NCBI RefSeq assembly: GCF_016783915.1
Contig: NZ_JADHVT010000011.1
Span: forward strand, 1 to 61,256
Direction: 5' to 3'
DNA length: 61,256 bases
Source of the DNA: Acidovorax sp.
GTDB taxonomy: Bacteria > Pseudomonadota > Gammaproteobacteria > Burkholderiales > Burkholderiaceae_C
Positions 25,614 through 34,087 of the stretch are shown piece after piece. The notes under the pieces were generated by a model. The model saw only the letters and a list, made by a program, of their open reading frames with translations. It did no database searches and was not told the DNA's origin. Each line of letters starts with the position of its first letter. The first letter of the stretch is position 1. The translations under genes were made by a program, and so were the position numbers.

Positions 25614-26756
25614 TCAAGGCATGTTGGGTTGCGCCTGCTCCCACAGAGGCCCATAAATAATTTCGACACCCATTTTTTTGGGCAGAGCAGCAGAGTTGTA
25701 GACCACCAGATCCTGCACTCCGTCCACATCTGCATCCACCAACTGCAAACCCGTGGCAAAACCGTCCACTGGCAACCAGCGTGTCTCCAGCACAGCGCCG
25801 TCACCCGCCAGACGCTGGAAGTACAAGCGCGAATCCGCAGCCCAAATCACCAGGTCGTCAGCCAACGGCAACACACTCACGGTCCCCAAAAGAGGCGCGG
25901 CAATCCACTGAAGTTCCCCGCTGTCCATGTCAAAGCGCAGGTTGCGGCCACCCGTTTCCAAAGCTACATACAGCCAGCGGCCTGAGGGGGATGGGCGGGT
26001 CTGCCGCGGGACGATACGCACCTCCCCCGGCACTGCCACCAAGTTGCGCGCCACCCCAAGAAGATCCCCTTCCGGCACAAACACCACCCGCTTCTCATCC
26101 AGGCACGCTGTCACCACCCCCCCATAAGGAGCACCGGGAGCACGATGCACACGAACCGGGTGCCACGGCGCCTCGCACCAAAGTGCGCGTTGCACCCGCG
26201 TGGCGTCGGGTTGGTCGGGCGCGTAATCCACCCAAACCACCTCCTTGCCGCTATAGGGCGTGGCCAGCAGGCGGAAACGCCCTTCGGACCCTTGCACCAA
26301 CACCACATCCCGTGGCGATATCCCAATAGGTATCTGCTGGAGCAGCTGCAAACGCCCCTGCACGACCCGGAACACATCCAGACTGAAACTGCCCTCCACT
26401 GCGGCAACCACCAAATCATCGGCAAGCCAGATTGCCCCGTCCGGGTGATAGGCGACGGGCTGCCTATCCAGAAGGCGCGCTTGGCGCCCTTGCACCTCGT
26501 AAAGCACTACCGTGCTCTTTTCATGCTCCACAGCTACCAGCCGGCAGCCCTCCTTGCCACAGCGCAACTGCCCCCCCCAAGCCAATGGCACGTCAATTCC
26601 CGTACGCGCCGCCGACTGCTGCACTTGCGGCCGAGCCTTGTCAGAGCCAACGCCAAGCTGCCTCCCTTGGGACAAACCAGTGGGGGCCTGGCAAGCCGCG
26701 AGCAACAACGAGGTGGCAACCACTGCAGCCACCTGAAAAGGACGTCCAAATGTCAT
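25614..26756 (-). CDS. Lipoprotein of unknown function, beta-propeller-like
   Basis: A 380-residue predicted lipoprotein with lipobox LLAAC at Cys22. The mature part is made of repeating beta-strand units of about 45 residues (for example AVEHEKSTVVLYEVQG, ADDLVVAAVEGSFSLDVFRV, DLVIWAADSRLYFQRL), suggesting a beta-propeller. The final unit DADVDGVQDLVVY resembles an FG-GAP/VCBS calcium-binding loop. No family name can be given. The ATG at 26756 places the lipobox correctly. It follows the secreted-protein gene after a terminator and precedes the PPIase gene by 15 bp. Confidence 0.75.
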   Translation of the reverse strand: MTFGRPFQVAAVVATSLLLAACQAPTGLSQGRQLGVGSDKARPQVQQSAARTGIDVPLAWGGQLRCGKEGCRLVAVEHEKSTVVLYEVQGRQARLLDRQPVAYHPDGAIWLADDLVVAAVEGSFSLDVFRVVQGRLQLLQQIPIGISPRDVVLVQGSEGRFRLLATPYSGKEVVWVDYAPDQPDATRVQRALWCEAPWHPVRVHRAPGAPYGGVVTACLDEKRVVFVPEGDLLGVARNLVAVPGEVRIVPRQTRPSPSGRWLYVALETGGRNLRFDMDSGELQWIAAPLLGTVSVLPLADDLVIWAADSRLYFQRLAGDGAVLETRWLPVDGFATGLQLVDADVDGVQDLVVYNSAALPKKMGVEIIYGPLWEQAQPNMP

Positions 26757-26782
26757 TCTAGAATTCCTATTTTTGACACACC

Positions 26783-26816
26783 AAAACAAATAGCGCCCAA
26801 AGGCGCTATTTGTTTT
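26783..26816 (-). terminator. Strong hairpin terminator after the secreted-protein gene
   Basis: A perfect 15-bp inverted repeat (26783-26797 with 26802-26816) with a CAAA loop. The stem ends in TTTT on the minus strand. It lies 64 bp past the stop of the 344-residue secreted protein gene. The stem sequence AAAACAAATAGCGCC partly resembles the head of the interspersed repeat. Confidence 0.85.
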
Positions 26817-26879
26817 AGGGGTGGCATCACACCACCCTTAGTTATGCGTAAAGATGCGGACAAGCCGCATCCTCATGCA

Positions 26880-27914
26880 TTAACGGTGTGCGCCCAGCAG
26901 GGTTTGCACAGCGCCAAAGGCGGGAGCAATGATCGTGGAGTAAGCAACCACGTCACCACCGATAGCGGCGATAGGACCTTCAACCGAAGCGGTAGCTACA
27001 GGCGCATCCGAAGGCAGAACGGATGGGTTCCACTCGATGAAACCATCGGTGAACGCAGCAGGGCGGCCAGAGATGGATTCTGGGTCAAACCACGACAGTT
27101 CGTTTTCAGCCAGAACGAAGTTCACAGACTGACGGTTTTGGGCGTTGTCATAGATGTTGACAGTGTGGGTACCCTTGTGGTTACCAGTGGACCACACGGT
27201 GATGCGGGTGTCGTTACCACCAGCTGCGCCATCGATGAAGTAACGCAGCGACAGTTGCGTCGTGTTAGCGCGACCAAACGCATTGACATTCACGCCAGCA
27301 GCAGCAGGAATGAGAGCGGGTTCAGGCGAAGTAATCGCAGCACCACCAGCACCACCCAGCACGGCAGCAGCACCAGCCACGCGCTGCAGGCTGAAGGGAC
27401 CCATCGTGGTCAGGTTAGTACCGCCAGCCAACACCAGAGGACCATCGATCACGGGCGTGTAGGCCACGCTCTTGCCAGCCACGTCCACGTAGAACGCGTT
27501 GCCAGCGATTTGAGCGGTAGCAGCCACAGGAGCCAAGGTTTGGGTTGCGCCCGTGCAAACGTTAGCAGCGGTAGCACCGCCAGCAGGAATACCCACAGCA
27601 AACACCAAGTAACCACGCTTGTTTTCCATGCCAACGCCGGAAACCGCAGCCCAGTTGAAACCGGTGTATTGCTTGGCGGTCATACCAAAGCAGCCGTCCA
27701 CGCCGTGGTTGGAATTCTGGTCAAAGAACGTCCAAAACACTGGGATCGTACCAGTGGACTGGTTCACGATACCAACAGCGGTCGTGTTAGCAGCACCGTT
27801 GTGGATCACGTTAGGAACCACGAAACCGTTAGAGAACGAACCAACGGTATAAGCCTGAGCCACACCACCCGTCAGCGCAGCTGCCGCAACGGCTGCCAGA
27901 GCAAATTTTTTCAT
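26880..27914 (-). CDS. Abundant secreted protein of unknown function, S-layer-like candidate
   Basis: A 344-residue protein with a clear signal peptide ending AQA after residue 21. The mature protein (about 33 kDa) is rich in Ala, Gly, Val, Thr and Asn and looks mostly beta. Two cysteines (75 and 120) could form a disulfide. No family was recognised. Codon choice is unlike the neighbours: many GCT, GGT, GTT and AAC codons, as in very highly expressed genes. It has its own sigma-70 promoter, an AAGGA ribosome site and a strong terminator. It lies just after the type II secretion operon, so it is a likely substrate. A tetragonal S-layer with a subunit near 32 kDa is known in Comamonas (Delftia) acidovorans; homology is untested. 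Confidence 0.8.
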   Translation of the reverse strand: MKKFALAAVAAAALTGGVAQAYTVGSFSNGFVVPNVIHNGAANTTAVGIVNQSTGTIPVFWTFFDQNSNHGVDGCFGMTAKQYTGFNWAAVSGVGMENKRGYLVFAVGIPAGGATAANVCTGATQTLAPVAATAQIAGNAFYVDVAGKSVAYTPVIDGPLVLAGGTNLTTMGPFSLQRVAGAAAVLGGAGGAAITSPEPALIPAAAGVNVNAFGRANTTQLSLRYFIDGAAGGNDTRITVWSTGNHKGTHTVNIYDNAQNRQSVNFVLAENELSWFDPESISGRPAAFTDGFIEWNPSVLPSDAPVATASVEGPIAAIGGDVVAYSTIIAPAFGAVQTLLGAHR

Positions 27915-27998
27915 CTTAAATGTCCTTAGAAAAAAGAAGGAAGCTTCCCACCCTTGCGGGCTGTGCAACCCATCCGTCAAACCGTTTGGGCTGCAGGT

Positions 27999-28027
27999 AT
28001 CTTAGCCCGTGAACACTCCGTTTTCAA
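27999..28027 (-). promoter_or_regulatory. Sigma-70 promoter of the abundant secreted protein gene
   Basis: On the minus strand TTGAAA (28027-28022) and TAAGAT (28004-27999) are separated by exactly 17 bp. The predicted leader is about 77 nt and holds an AAGGA site before the ATG at 27914. No better match was seen in the 189-bp gap. Confidence 0.65.
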
Positions 28028-28103
28028 TCCTTGCATCACTTTCATTTCGTTCACCCTTGTTTTGTTGCACCAAACCAACATGAAATACCATGACTGGAGA
28101 ACC

Positions 28104-28541
28104 TTAAAGCAGGCTCTTGCGGTCCGCGTGATACCACAGCCCATCTAGCCGCACCCATTCATCTTTCAAAACCACCTCCTGGCTGTTCAGGCGCAGCAGC
28201 GGCACCGAGTAGGTGACCTTGACGTTGACAATGGCTCGATCGCCTTCCAGCGAGTGCACGTCCTGCACCTGCACGGTTTCATAAAGAATGCCTTCACGCT
28301 TAAGGTAAGCCTGCAGAGTCCAGCCGGGCTTCTTAGACACCTCTTCAAACTTCCAAGAGGTGATTGAGTCGTTGTCTTGCACCGACTTCCAGAACTCCTG
28401 GGCTCGCTGCAACAGAACCTCGCGGTCTTTGGCGGGCGACGGGCCGCTGGCGCAACCCACCAGCCCGGCCGCCAGAACTGCAATGGCAGGCGCTGCCAAG
28501 TAGCTCAGCACGCGACGGCGTTGAAACATAGGCAATTTCAT
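28104..28541 (-). CDS. Small lipoprotein co-transcribed with the type II secretion genes
   Basis: A 145-residue predicted lipoprotein with lipobox LVGC at Cys30 after a basic N-terminus. The mature part (REVLLQRAQEFWKSVQDND, then alternating strands) has an NTF2-like feel but no family is recognised. It follows gspD by 91 bp and precedes the promoter of the secreted protein. It could be a pilotin-like or assembly factor, though the secretin itself appears lipidated. The ATG at 28541 is chosen so that the signal peptide begins with MKL and basic residues. Confidence 0.75.
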   Translation of the reverse strand: MKLPMFQRRRVLSYLAAPAIAVLAAGLVGCASGPSPAKDREVLLQRAQEFWKSVQDNDSITSWKFEEVSKKPGWTLQAYLKREGILYETVQVQDVHSLEGDRAIVNVKVTYSVPLLRLNSQEVVLKDEWVRLDGLWYHADRKSLL

Positions 28542-28632
28542 GCATATTCTCCTAGAAAATTGGGGCAAACAAAGCACTCGCCCCCTGTACGTAGTGGCTA
28601 TCTACTAGATTGTGGTCGCTGCAGCGCTGGGC

Positions 28633-31068
28633 TCAGCGTTGCAGGGGGGTTTGCGCTGGCAGTGCCGCGGGCACGGGTACCCCACGGTCCAGGGACGGCG
28701 CCGACTGCAAGGACATGCTGCGCATGCGCTGACGCATCTCGGCGCTGGCGCTGCGCAGAGCATCATCGTCTTCTAGCGCGCGGGGCGTCATCAACACCAG
28801 CAGTTCGGTGCGGTTGTTGTTGTTGGTGGTGTTGCCAAACAGGGCACCCACCACTGGGATGCTGGAGAGCAGGGGCACCCCACTACGGCCGGTGGTGTCG
28901 TTTTCACGGATCAAGCCCCCTAACACGATGGGCTCGCCGGAGCGCACGGCCACTCGGGTCTGGATCTGGCGCGTGAGGAACGCCCGCTGGCCCGTGGCGG
29001 TATCCAGGTCGCCCACATCGGTCACCTGCTGTGAAATGTCCAGGGTGATCAAGCCTCCCGCATTGACCGAGGGCGTGACGGACAGCATCACGCCCGTGTC
29101 TTTGTAGACAATGGATTCAGTCACCAGATTGCCAGTGGTGACTGAAGTGGAGCTCTTGATAGGCTGTTGTTGACCCACCTGGATGGTGGCGTTGTGGTTG
29201 TTCAACACCAGCACCGAGGGGCTGGACAGCAGGCGCACCTGGGATTTTTCGGCCAGGGCATTGAGCGTGGCGCGCACGACCCCCGCCTTGTTGAGAATGG
29301 TGTAGGAGAAGCCGGGCTGCTTGGGTCCAATGTCCCCCGTTTTGTTGAGGTTTAGCAGCGCCTGCCCCTCCCGGCCGCCCGAGAGGCTGTTTTGTACAAA
29401 CCATTCCACCCCATATTGGAGGTTGCCCGTGAGGCTGACTTCCACAATGCTGGCTTCGATCAGCACCTGGGACGGCGCCTTGTCCAGCTCGCGCAGCGCC
29501 TGCTCGATGCGGCGGTACTCGGTGCGCGGGGCTCGGATGAGCAGGGCATTGCGCTTTTCATCGGCCACCACACGCACATTGCCGTCCAGCTGGCTGGCGG
29601 ACGTGAGCGAGGTGTTGTTGGGCGAGGCCTTGTTAATGTTGTTTGCCATGGCCTGGAAGCTTGAGCCACCCGCAGAGCCCGTACCGGTGCTGGAGCCCCC
29701 CCCTACGCTGCCGCCCCCAAAGGGGTTGGTGCTGCCTGTGCTGCCAGAGCCAAAACCGCCGCTACCCGCGCCCGCACCCTGGGTGAATTGCGTCGGAGCG
29801 GAGCCGCCCGCTACGCCGCCGCCCGACTTGGCCTGCGAGGACTGACCGCCAAACAGACCGTTGAGCATTTCTGCCAGTTGCAAGGCCGAGCCGTTTTGCA
29901 CGGGGTAGACAAACAGGCTGGCCTCCAGCGTGTCGGTGGGGCGGTCTAGACGCCGCACCCAGGTTTCGACCTGGGTCAGCAGGTGAGCGCGGGGGGTGAC
30001 CACCACCAGGGCGTTGAGCCGTTCAACCGGAAATACACGGATGAGCCCGCCCAGAGGGCCGGTCGCCTGCGCCGATGCAGCACCCGCCGCAGCGCTACCG
30101 CTGGCACCAGGGGCCGCGCCCGCGGGCGCTGCAGGGCTGGCGCCGCCATAGGGGTCAGCGGATTTATCCGATCCCAGCATGGCCTGCAATGCGTCACGCA
30201 CGACATTGACGTTGGCGTTTTCCAGTACGAACACCCCCAGCGACATGCCGGAGAGGAAGTCCACGTCAAAGGCTTCCACCATCTCCAGCCATCCGCCCAA
30301 TTGGGCCTTGCTGCCCTGCAGCACGAGCAGGTTGCGCATGCTGTCCACGTAGACGATGGCTTCCTTCGGAGAGATGGGAGCCAGGATCTTGGCCATTTCG
30401 GCGGCCGCGATGTGATTCAGCGGCACAATGACCGTGCCCGAGCCCGACAGATCCTTTAAATTGGAAGCGCCGACTACCGGCCGCGCACCCAGGGTGACCG
30501 TGCGCTTGGTGACGTGATACACACCTGCGTTATCACGGACGATAGCCAGATCGTGGGGCAAGAGGACTGCGTCCAGCACATCAAGCACCTGGCTGCGCAG
30601 CAGCGGCTGGCGAGTGTGCAAGCTCACCACCGCGTCACCACCAGCGTCAATGGTGTAGTTGAGCTTGAGCAGATCGCCCAGCAATGCTGTAGCCAGATTG
30701 GCCACAGTAACATTCTCGAAGTTCAAGGCGACCTTGTCGCCCTGAGCCAAAACGGGGTCCACGCGTGGCGCAATGCTGCGCTTGAAGAGCCCGTCGTCTC
30801 CAGGGAACAACCTGGAGCCTGTTTCTTTCCGTTTGGTATCAGGCTCTTTTGGCGCCCCTATGGCAGTCGCGGGCTGGGTTTCGGCCACAGCGGACACCGG
30901 CGCTGGCGCTTCGCCCTTGCCGGCTGGGGCCATGCCAGTTGTTGCAGCATCCTGCACCGCTGAAGAAGGCACGTGCAGGGGTGCCGCACCTGAAGCGGGA
31001 CCATTCTGTGTGTTGGCACAGCCTGCGGCTAGCAACGCCAGCAAAAGAATGGAAGGCCGAATGTTCAT
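28633..31068 (-). CDS. gspD: Type II secretion system secretin GspD (lipoprotein form)
   Basis: An 811-residue outer-membrane secretin. The N-terminus is a lipobox (LLALLAAGC, Cys17), followed by a low-complexity P/A/G/S region, an N0-like domain (VALNFENVTVANLATALLGD) and N1-N3 domains. The N3 region is interrupted by a long Gly/Ser linker (about 60 residues, near 440-500). The secretin core has VEWFVQNSLSGGREG, VRLLSSPSVLVLNNHNATIQVGQQQP and VPLLSSIPVVGALFG. A lipidated secretin recalls self-piloted HxcQ of Pseudomonas aeruginosa. It is the last core gene of the gsp operon. Confidence 0.95.
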   Translation of the reverse strand: MNIRPSILLLALLAAGCANTQNGPASGAAPLHVPSSAVQDAATTGMAPAGKGEAPAPVSAVAETQPATAIGAPKEPDTKRKETGSRLFPGDDGLFKRSIAPRVDPVLAQGDKVALNFENVTVANLATALLGDLLKLNYTIDAGGDAVVSLHTRQPLLRSQVLDVLDAVLLPHDLAIVRDNAGVYHVTKRTVTLGARPVVGASNLKDLSGSGTVIVPLNHIAAAEMAKILAPISPKEAIVYVDSMRNLLVLQGSKAQLGGWLEMVEAFDVDFLSGMSLGVFVLENANVNVVRDALQAMLGSDKSADPYGGASPAAPAGAAPGASGSAAAGAASAQATGPLGGLIRVFPVERLNALVVVTPRAHLLTQVETWVRRLDRPTDTLEASLFVYPVQNGSALQLAEMLNGLFGGQSSQAKSGGGVAGGSAPTQFTQGAGAGSGGFGSGSTGSTNPFGGGSVGGGSSTGTGSAGGSSFQAMANNINKASPNNTSLTSASQLDGNVRVVADEKRNALLIRAPRTEYRRIEQALRELDKAPSQVLIEASIVEVSLTGNLQYGVEWFVQNSLSGGREGQALLNLNKTGDIGPKQPGFSYTILNKAGVVRATLNALAEKSQVRLLSSPSVLVLNNHNATIQVGQQQPIKSSTSVTTGNLVTESIVYKDTGVMLSVTPSVNAGGLITLDISQQVTDVGDLDTATGQRAFLTRQIQTRVAVRSGEPIVLGGLIRENDTTGRSGVPLLSSIPVVGALFGNTTNNNNRTELLVLMTPRALEDDDALRSASAEMRQRMRSMSLQSAPSLDRGVPVPAALPAQTPLQR

Positions 31069-31111
31069 AAGATGTAACTCCACAATGTTGGGGGGCACTA
31101 CGGTGGCTGAT

Positions 31112-31624
31112 CTACTGGCTTGCCGCAGGGTTGCGCGCACGATCAGCCACGGGGCCCAGTTTTACGGGCGCTGCTGCCAGGCTTCCCGCCTCCAGTGGCC
31201 GCTCCACCTGCCCCTCGTCCGCCGAGGCAAAAACAGCCTTGCGGCCGTCAAACGACACAATGCGCCAGGGCTGCGTAACCGCCGTGATCTTGAGGGTGCT
31301 GCCATCCGCACGCTGCAAAATGGCCACACGCTCCCCGCCCGACTCCAGCACCGCCGTCAGCCGCGACTGGGTCAACTCACGCGCCACACTGCCCTTCTTG
31401 TCGTCCACATCCAGAGGTCGACGCGACACCCAGAACACCGGGCGCTCCAACGCCTGCCTGGCACGCATAGAAGCAGTCTGCGGGATGGGCTCCACCTTGG
31501 GCAGGTCGGGCCGACGCGCCTCCGGAGGTGCCCAGCGGTCTTTTTCGGCCTGCCACCAATAGGCGCTGGCAACCAGGGCAACAGCGGTCAGGACAGGGCC
31601 AAGATACCAAGGCTTGAGCATCAT
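31112..31624 (-). CDS. GspC/GspN-like inner-membrane component of the type II system
   Basis: A 170-residue protein with one N-terminal transmembrane segment (about 8-24), a proline-rich linker and a small beta-domain (LTQSRLTAVLESGGERVAILQRADGSTLKI) like the homology region of GspC/PulP proteins. It probably links the inner-membrane platform to the secretin. It lacks the PDZ or coiled-coil end of full-length GspC. Its ATG overlaps the gspM stop (ATGA). Confidence 0.75.
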   Translation of the reverse strand: MMLKPWYLGPVLTAVALVASAYWWQAEKDRWAPPEARRPDLPKVEPIPQTASMRARQALERPVFWVSRRPLDVDDKKGSVARELTQSRLTAVLESGGERVAILQRADGSTLKITAVTQPWRIVSFDGRKAVFASADEGQVERPLEAGSLAAAPVKLGPVADRARNPAASQ

Positions 31625-32178
31625 GGGGTGGCCTTTTCTGGCGCAAGGGGCGCCTCCAACTGCAAGGCCAGACGCCCAGCTTGCGGCCCAGCGCCCGAGC
31701 TGCCGCCTTCGCGAGTGATGCTAGCCGTGCGCACCCAAAACGGCGGACGGTGCATTTGCAGGCTCTCCATGAAAACTACTAGCTTGGACCAGTCACCCGT
31801 AACTGTGGCCGTGAGGCGTATGCGCGCCAGCTTACCGTCCACACCCGGCTCCAGGGCAATCTGGGAGGACACCAGGGTACTGCCTGAGGCCACGATCATC
31901 TGGCGCAACTTCTGCTGCACATCGTTCTGTGCGGTCTCTCCCGCGGGATGAAGCCATGGAGCCACTGTGCCGCTTGCTGTGCTTAGCAGGGTTTCTATGT
32001 CTGCTCCCGCGTTCACCACGCCCTCCAGCCTCTCACTGCGAGGTTCCAGCTGTTGCAATGCGTTGTCATAGCGTGTCCACATAGCCTGGTACACCAACGC
32101 AGCACAAACAAGTCCGCCAAAGAACAACAACATCACAACGACCACCGAGTGGCGCAACCACGGATTCATCGGTTTCAT
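31621..32178 (-). CDS. gspM: Type II secretion platform protein GspM (PilO-like)
   Basis: A 185-residue protein with an N-terminal transmembrane segment (about 10-31), a coiled-coil region (YDNALQQLEPRSERLEGV) and a ferredoxin-like domain. This is the GspM/PilO pattern. It pairs with GspL in the inner-membrane platform. The ATG overlaps the gspL stop by ATGA. Confidence 0.85.
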   Translation of the reverse strand: MKPMNPWLRHSVVVVMLLFFGGLVCAALVYQAMWTRYDNALQQLEPRSERLEGVVNAGADIETLLSTASGTVAPWLHPAGETAQNDVQQKLRQMIVASGSTLVSSQIALEPGVDGKLARIRLTATVTGDWSKLVVFMESLQMHRPPFWVRTASITREGGSSGAGPQAGRLALQLEAPLAPEKATP

Positions 32179-33176
32179 GGCTTTGCTCCTTCGCCGCGCC
32201 AGCGCATCTCGAAGGTGAAACGCTCCTTGTTCGACTGGCCATCACGCACATTGGCTCCCGTGGCACGCACGTCAGCCAGCGAGGCATGGCGCCCCAACTG
32301 CCCAATGAGCTCAGGCGCATTGGACGTCAAACCCGTGATGCGGATCTCGGAGCCATTGATTTCAATACGATCGAGCCAGGCATCCGCCGGCAAGGCCGCC
32401 GAAAGGACGTCGACCACACTGGCGAGCGGCAAATCCGTGCCAACGCTCTTACGCAACTCCTCGGCAATGTCGGCCTGGCGGCGTAGCTCATCCATCTTCT
32501 GGCGAAGGGGCGCTGCCTTGGGCACCAGCATGTTGACATGCTCGACCGCCCTCACCACCGCCTGGCGCTTCAACACCAGAGGCATCACTGCAGAAAGGGA
32601 TAGCGCCACCAGCAGCAGCAAGAGCAGCACCCAGGCGCCACCATCCATCCACCGCTGGCGGCCGCTCTGCTTCCGCCAAGCCACATTGCGCACCGGTACA
32701 GCGCACCCCTGACGCACCAGAAACATTGGGGCGCCTTCGCCCAGTCGGTACTTGGTCAGCAGTTGGTCGCGCTCGCTGCGCCTGCACACTCCCCACTGAA
32801 CGGACCAACCCCCATTGTTATTCGGCTCGGCCTTCCAAGCAGCGACAATCTGGTCCGGCGGGAGAGGGGATACACGCCAGAGCGCCTCATCCACAGCGTC
32901 GCTCAAAGCTTTGCGTGGCATCGTGGGAAGTTGCACCGTGCCCCAGAGGCATTCAGATTCGGGCACTAACAACCCCACAGCCTTACGGCTGCCGCGAAGC
33001 TTGCGCAAGCGCCCTCCGAGCACCGACCAACACTCCCCGTCGGGTGCTACAACAACGCTCGCGCTGGCGGGCCAAGCACCATGTTCCAGCAACAACCGCT
33101 TAAGGTCACCAAAGCCCCAAACAAGGCGGTCAAGCGTGGCTTGCACACGAAGAGATAGCTGCCCCTGACTTGTCAT
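32175..33176 (-). CDS. gspL: Type II secretion platform protein GspL (PilN-domain)
   Basis: A 333-residue protein with a cytoplasmic actin-like N-terminal part of reduced length, a transmembrane segment (WVLLLLLLVALSLSAVMPL, about 182-200), a coiled coil and a PilN-like C-terminal domain (DVLSAALPADAWLDRIEINGSEIRITGLT). GspL recruits the ATPase GspE. Both ends overlap their neighbours by ATGA. Confidence 0.85.
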   Translation of the reverse strand: MTSQGQLSLRVQATLDRLVWGFGDLKRLLLEHGAWPASASVVVAPDGECWSVLGGRLRKLRGSRKAVGLLVPESECLWGTVQLPTMPRKALSDAVDEALWRVSPLPPDQIVAAWKAEPNNNGGWSVQWGVCRRSERDQLLTKYRLGEGAPMFLVRQGCAVPVRNVAWRKQSGRQRWMDGGAWVLLLLLLVALSLSAVMPLVLKRQAVVRAVEHVNMLVPKAAPLRQKMDELRRQADIAEELRKSVGTDLPLASVVDVLSAALPADAWLDRIEINGSEIRITGLTSNAPELIGQLGRHASLADVRATGANVRDGQSNKERFTFEMRWRGEGAKP

Positions 33177-34087
33177 GGCTTGAATTCCTGTTCCGGCTTG
33201 GTAAAGCGGCGTGTTGGCTCAACCGAGCGCGTTGTCCAAGGTGTCAGTGCGTCCGGACGTTCGCTGAGGTCAATCCACACCTCGCGCTGCCACCAGCGGT
33301 CGCCCTCGGCCTGAGCAAATGCCCGCAAACGCACGGTCTGCCCCCCTGATGAGCGAGCAGGCGTGAAGAACTCGGCAGCTGCTCCCGAAAGAAGCACACC
33401 AGCCCGCATTTCCGGTGGAGATTTGTGAATACGCGCACCAAGACCCTGCTGGCCCGTCAGGGCGTCGATCAGCGCAGGGGGAGCGGAATCGATTTCGATG
33501 CGTTGCTGCCCGTTGGTACCCAAATGGGGCGCGATTATCTCATAGAGCCCCGCAGTCATTCCCAGCACCGACTTCAGGTCGGACAGGTCTTCCAGCGCCG
33601 CATTGCGGGGCATGGAGGGCCAACCAGCTGCGCGGTACTGCGCCGCTTCAGCCCCCCCCACACCGCCGGGGGTATCGTCGGGGTCGATGTAGTCCCTCAC
33701 ACGCGAGACAAGGATAGCCGCCTCACCCGGCGAGAGTCCTCCCGCCCTTTGGAAAAGCGCCTGGAGCAGAGCCTCACTGGCGACGTTCACGTCCACCAGC
33801 CCCCCAGATGGAGTGATCTCCACCCATGTGTCGGTTTGACCCAAAGACAAGCGCTTAATCTGGTATTGACTGTCCTTGCCCCTGTCCAACAGCAGGCGCT
33901 GGGCGGTCAACTGTATCGCTGCATCCAGAACGGATTCCGCTCGCAGGCGCTCCAGATCAAGCGCTGTCCGCTGGATTTGTTGCCGCACCCCTTGCGCACC
34001 CGCCAGCACCACCAACGACAGCGCCGCCACCAACCAGAGCACCATGATGAGCGCCGCTCCCCGAGCATTGCGTAACGACCAGACCAT
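33173..34087 (-). CDS. gspK: Type II secretion minor pseudopilin GspK
   Basis: A 304-residue minor pseudopilin. The N-terminal RGAALIMVLWLVAALSLVV is a prepilin-type helix without Glu at position 5, as usual for GspK. The large globular domain contains VDVNVASEALLQALFQ and LSDLKSVLGM (helix-hairpin-helix-like segments). The ATG at 34087 overlaps the gspJ stop as TGATG. The longer open frame upstream is not used. Confidence 0.9.
   Translation of the reverse strand: MVWSLRNARGAALIMVLWLVAALSLVVLAGAQGVRQQIQRTALDLERLRAESVLDAAIQLTAQRLLLDRGKDSQYQIKRLSLGQTDTWVEITPSGGLVDVNVASEALLQALFQRAGGLSPGEAAILVSRVRDYIDPDDTPGGVGGAEAAQYRAAGWPSMPRNAALEDLSDLKSVLGMTAGLYEIIAPHLGTNGQQRIEIDSAPPALIDALTGQQGLGARIHKSPPEMRAGVLLSGAAAEFFTPARSSGGQTVRLRAFAQAEGDRWWQREVWIDLSERPDALTPWTTRSVEPTRRFTKPEQEFKP

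Noticed and set aside
26783-26816. Another copy of the interspersed repeat
   Set aside because: The stem shares AAAACAAATAGCGC with the head but is a simple perfect hairpin without the body and tail. It is annotated as a terminator.
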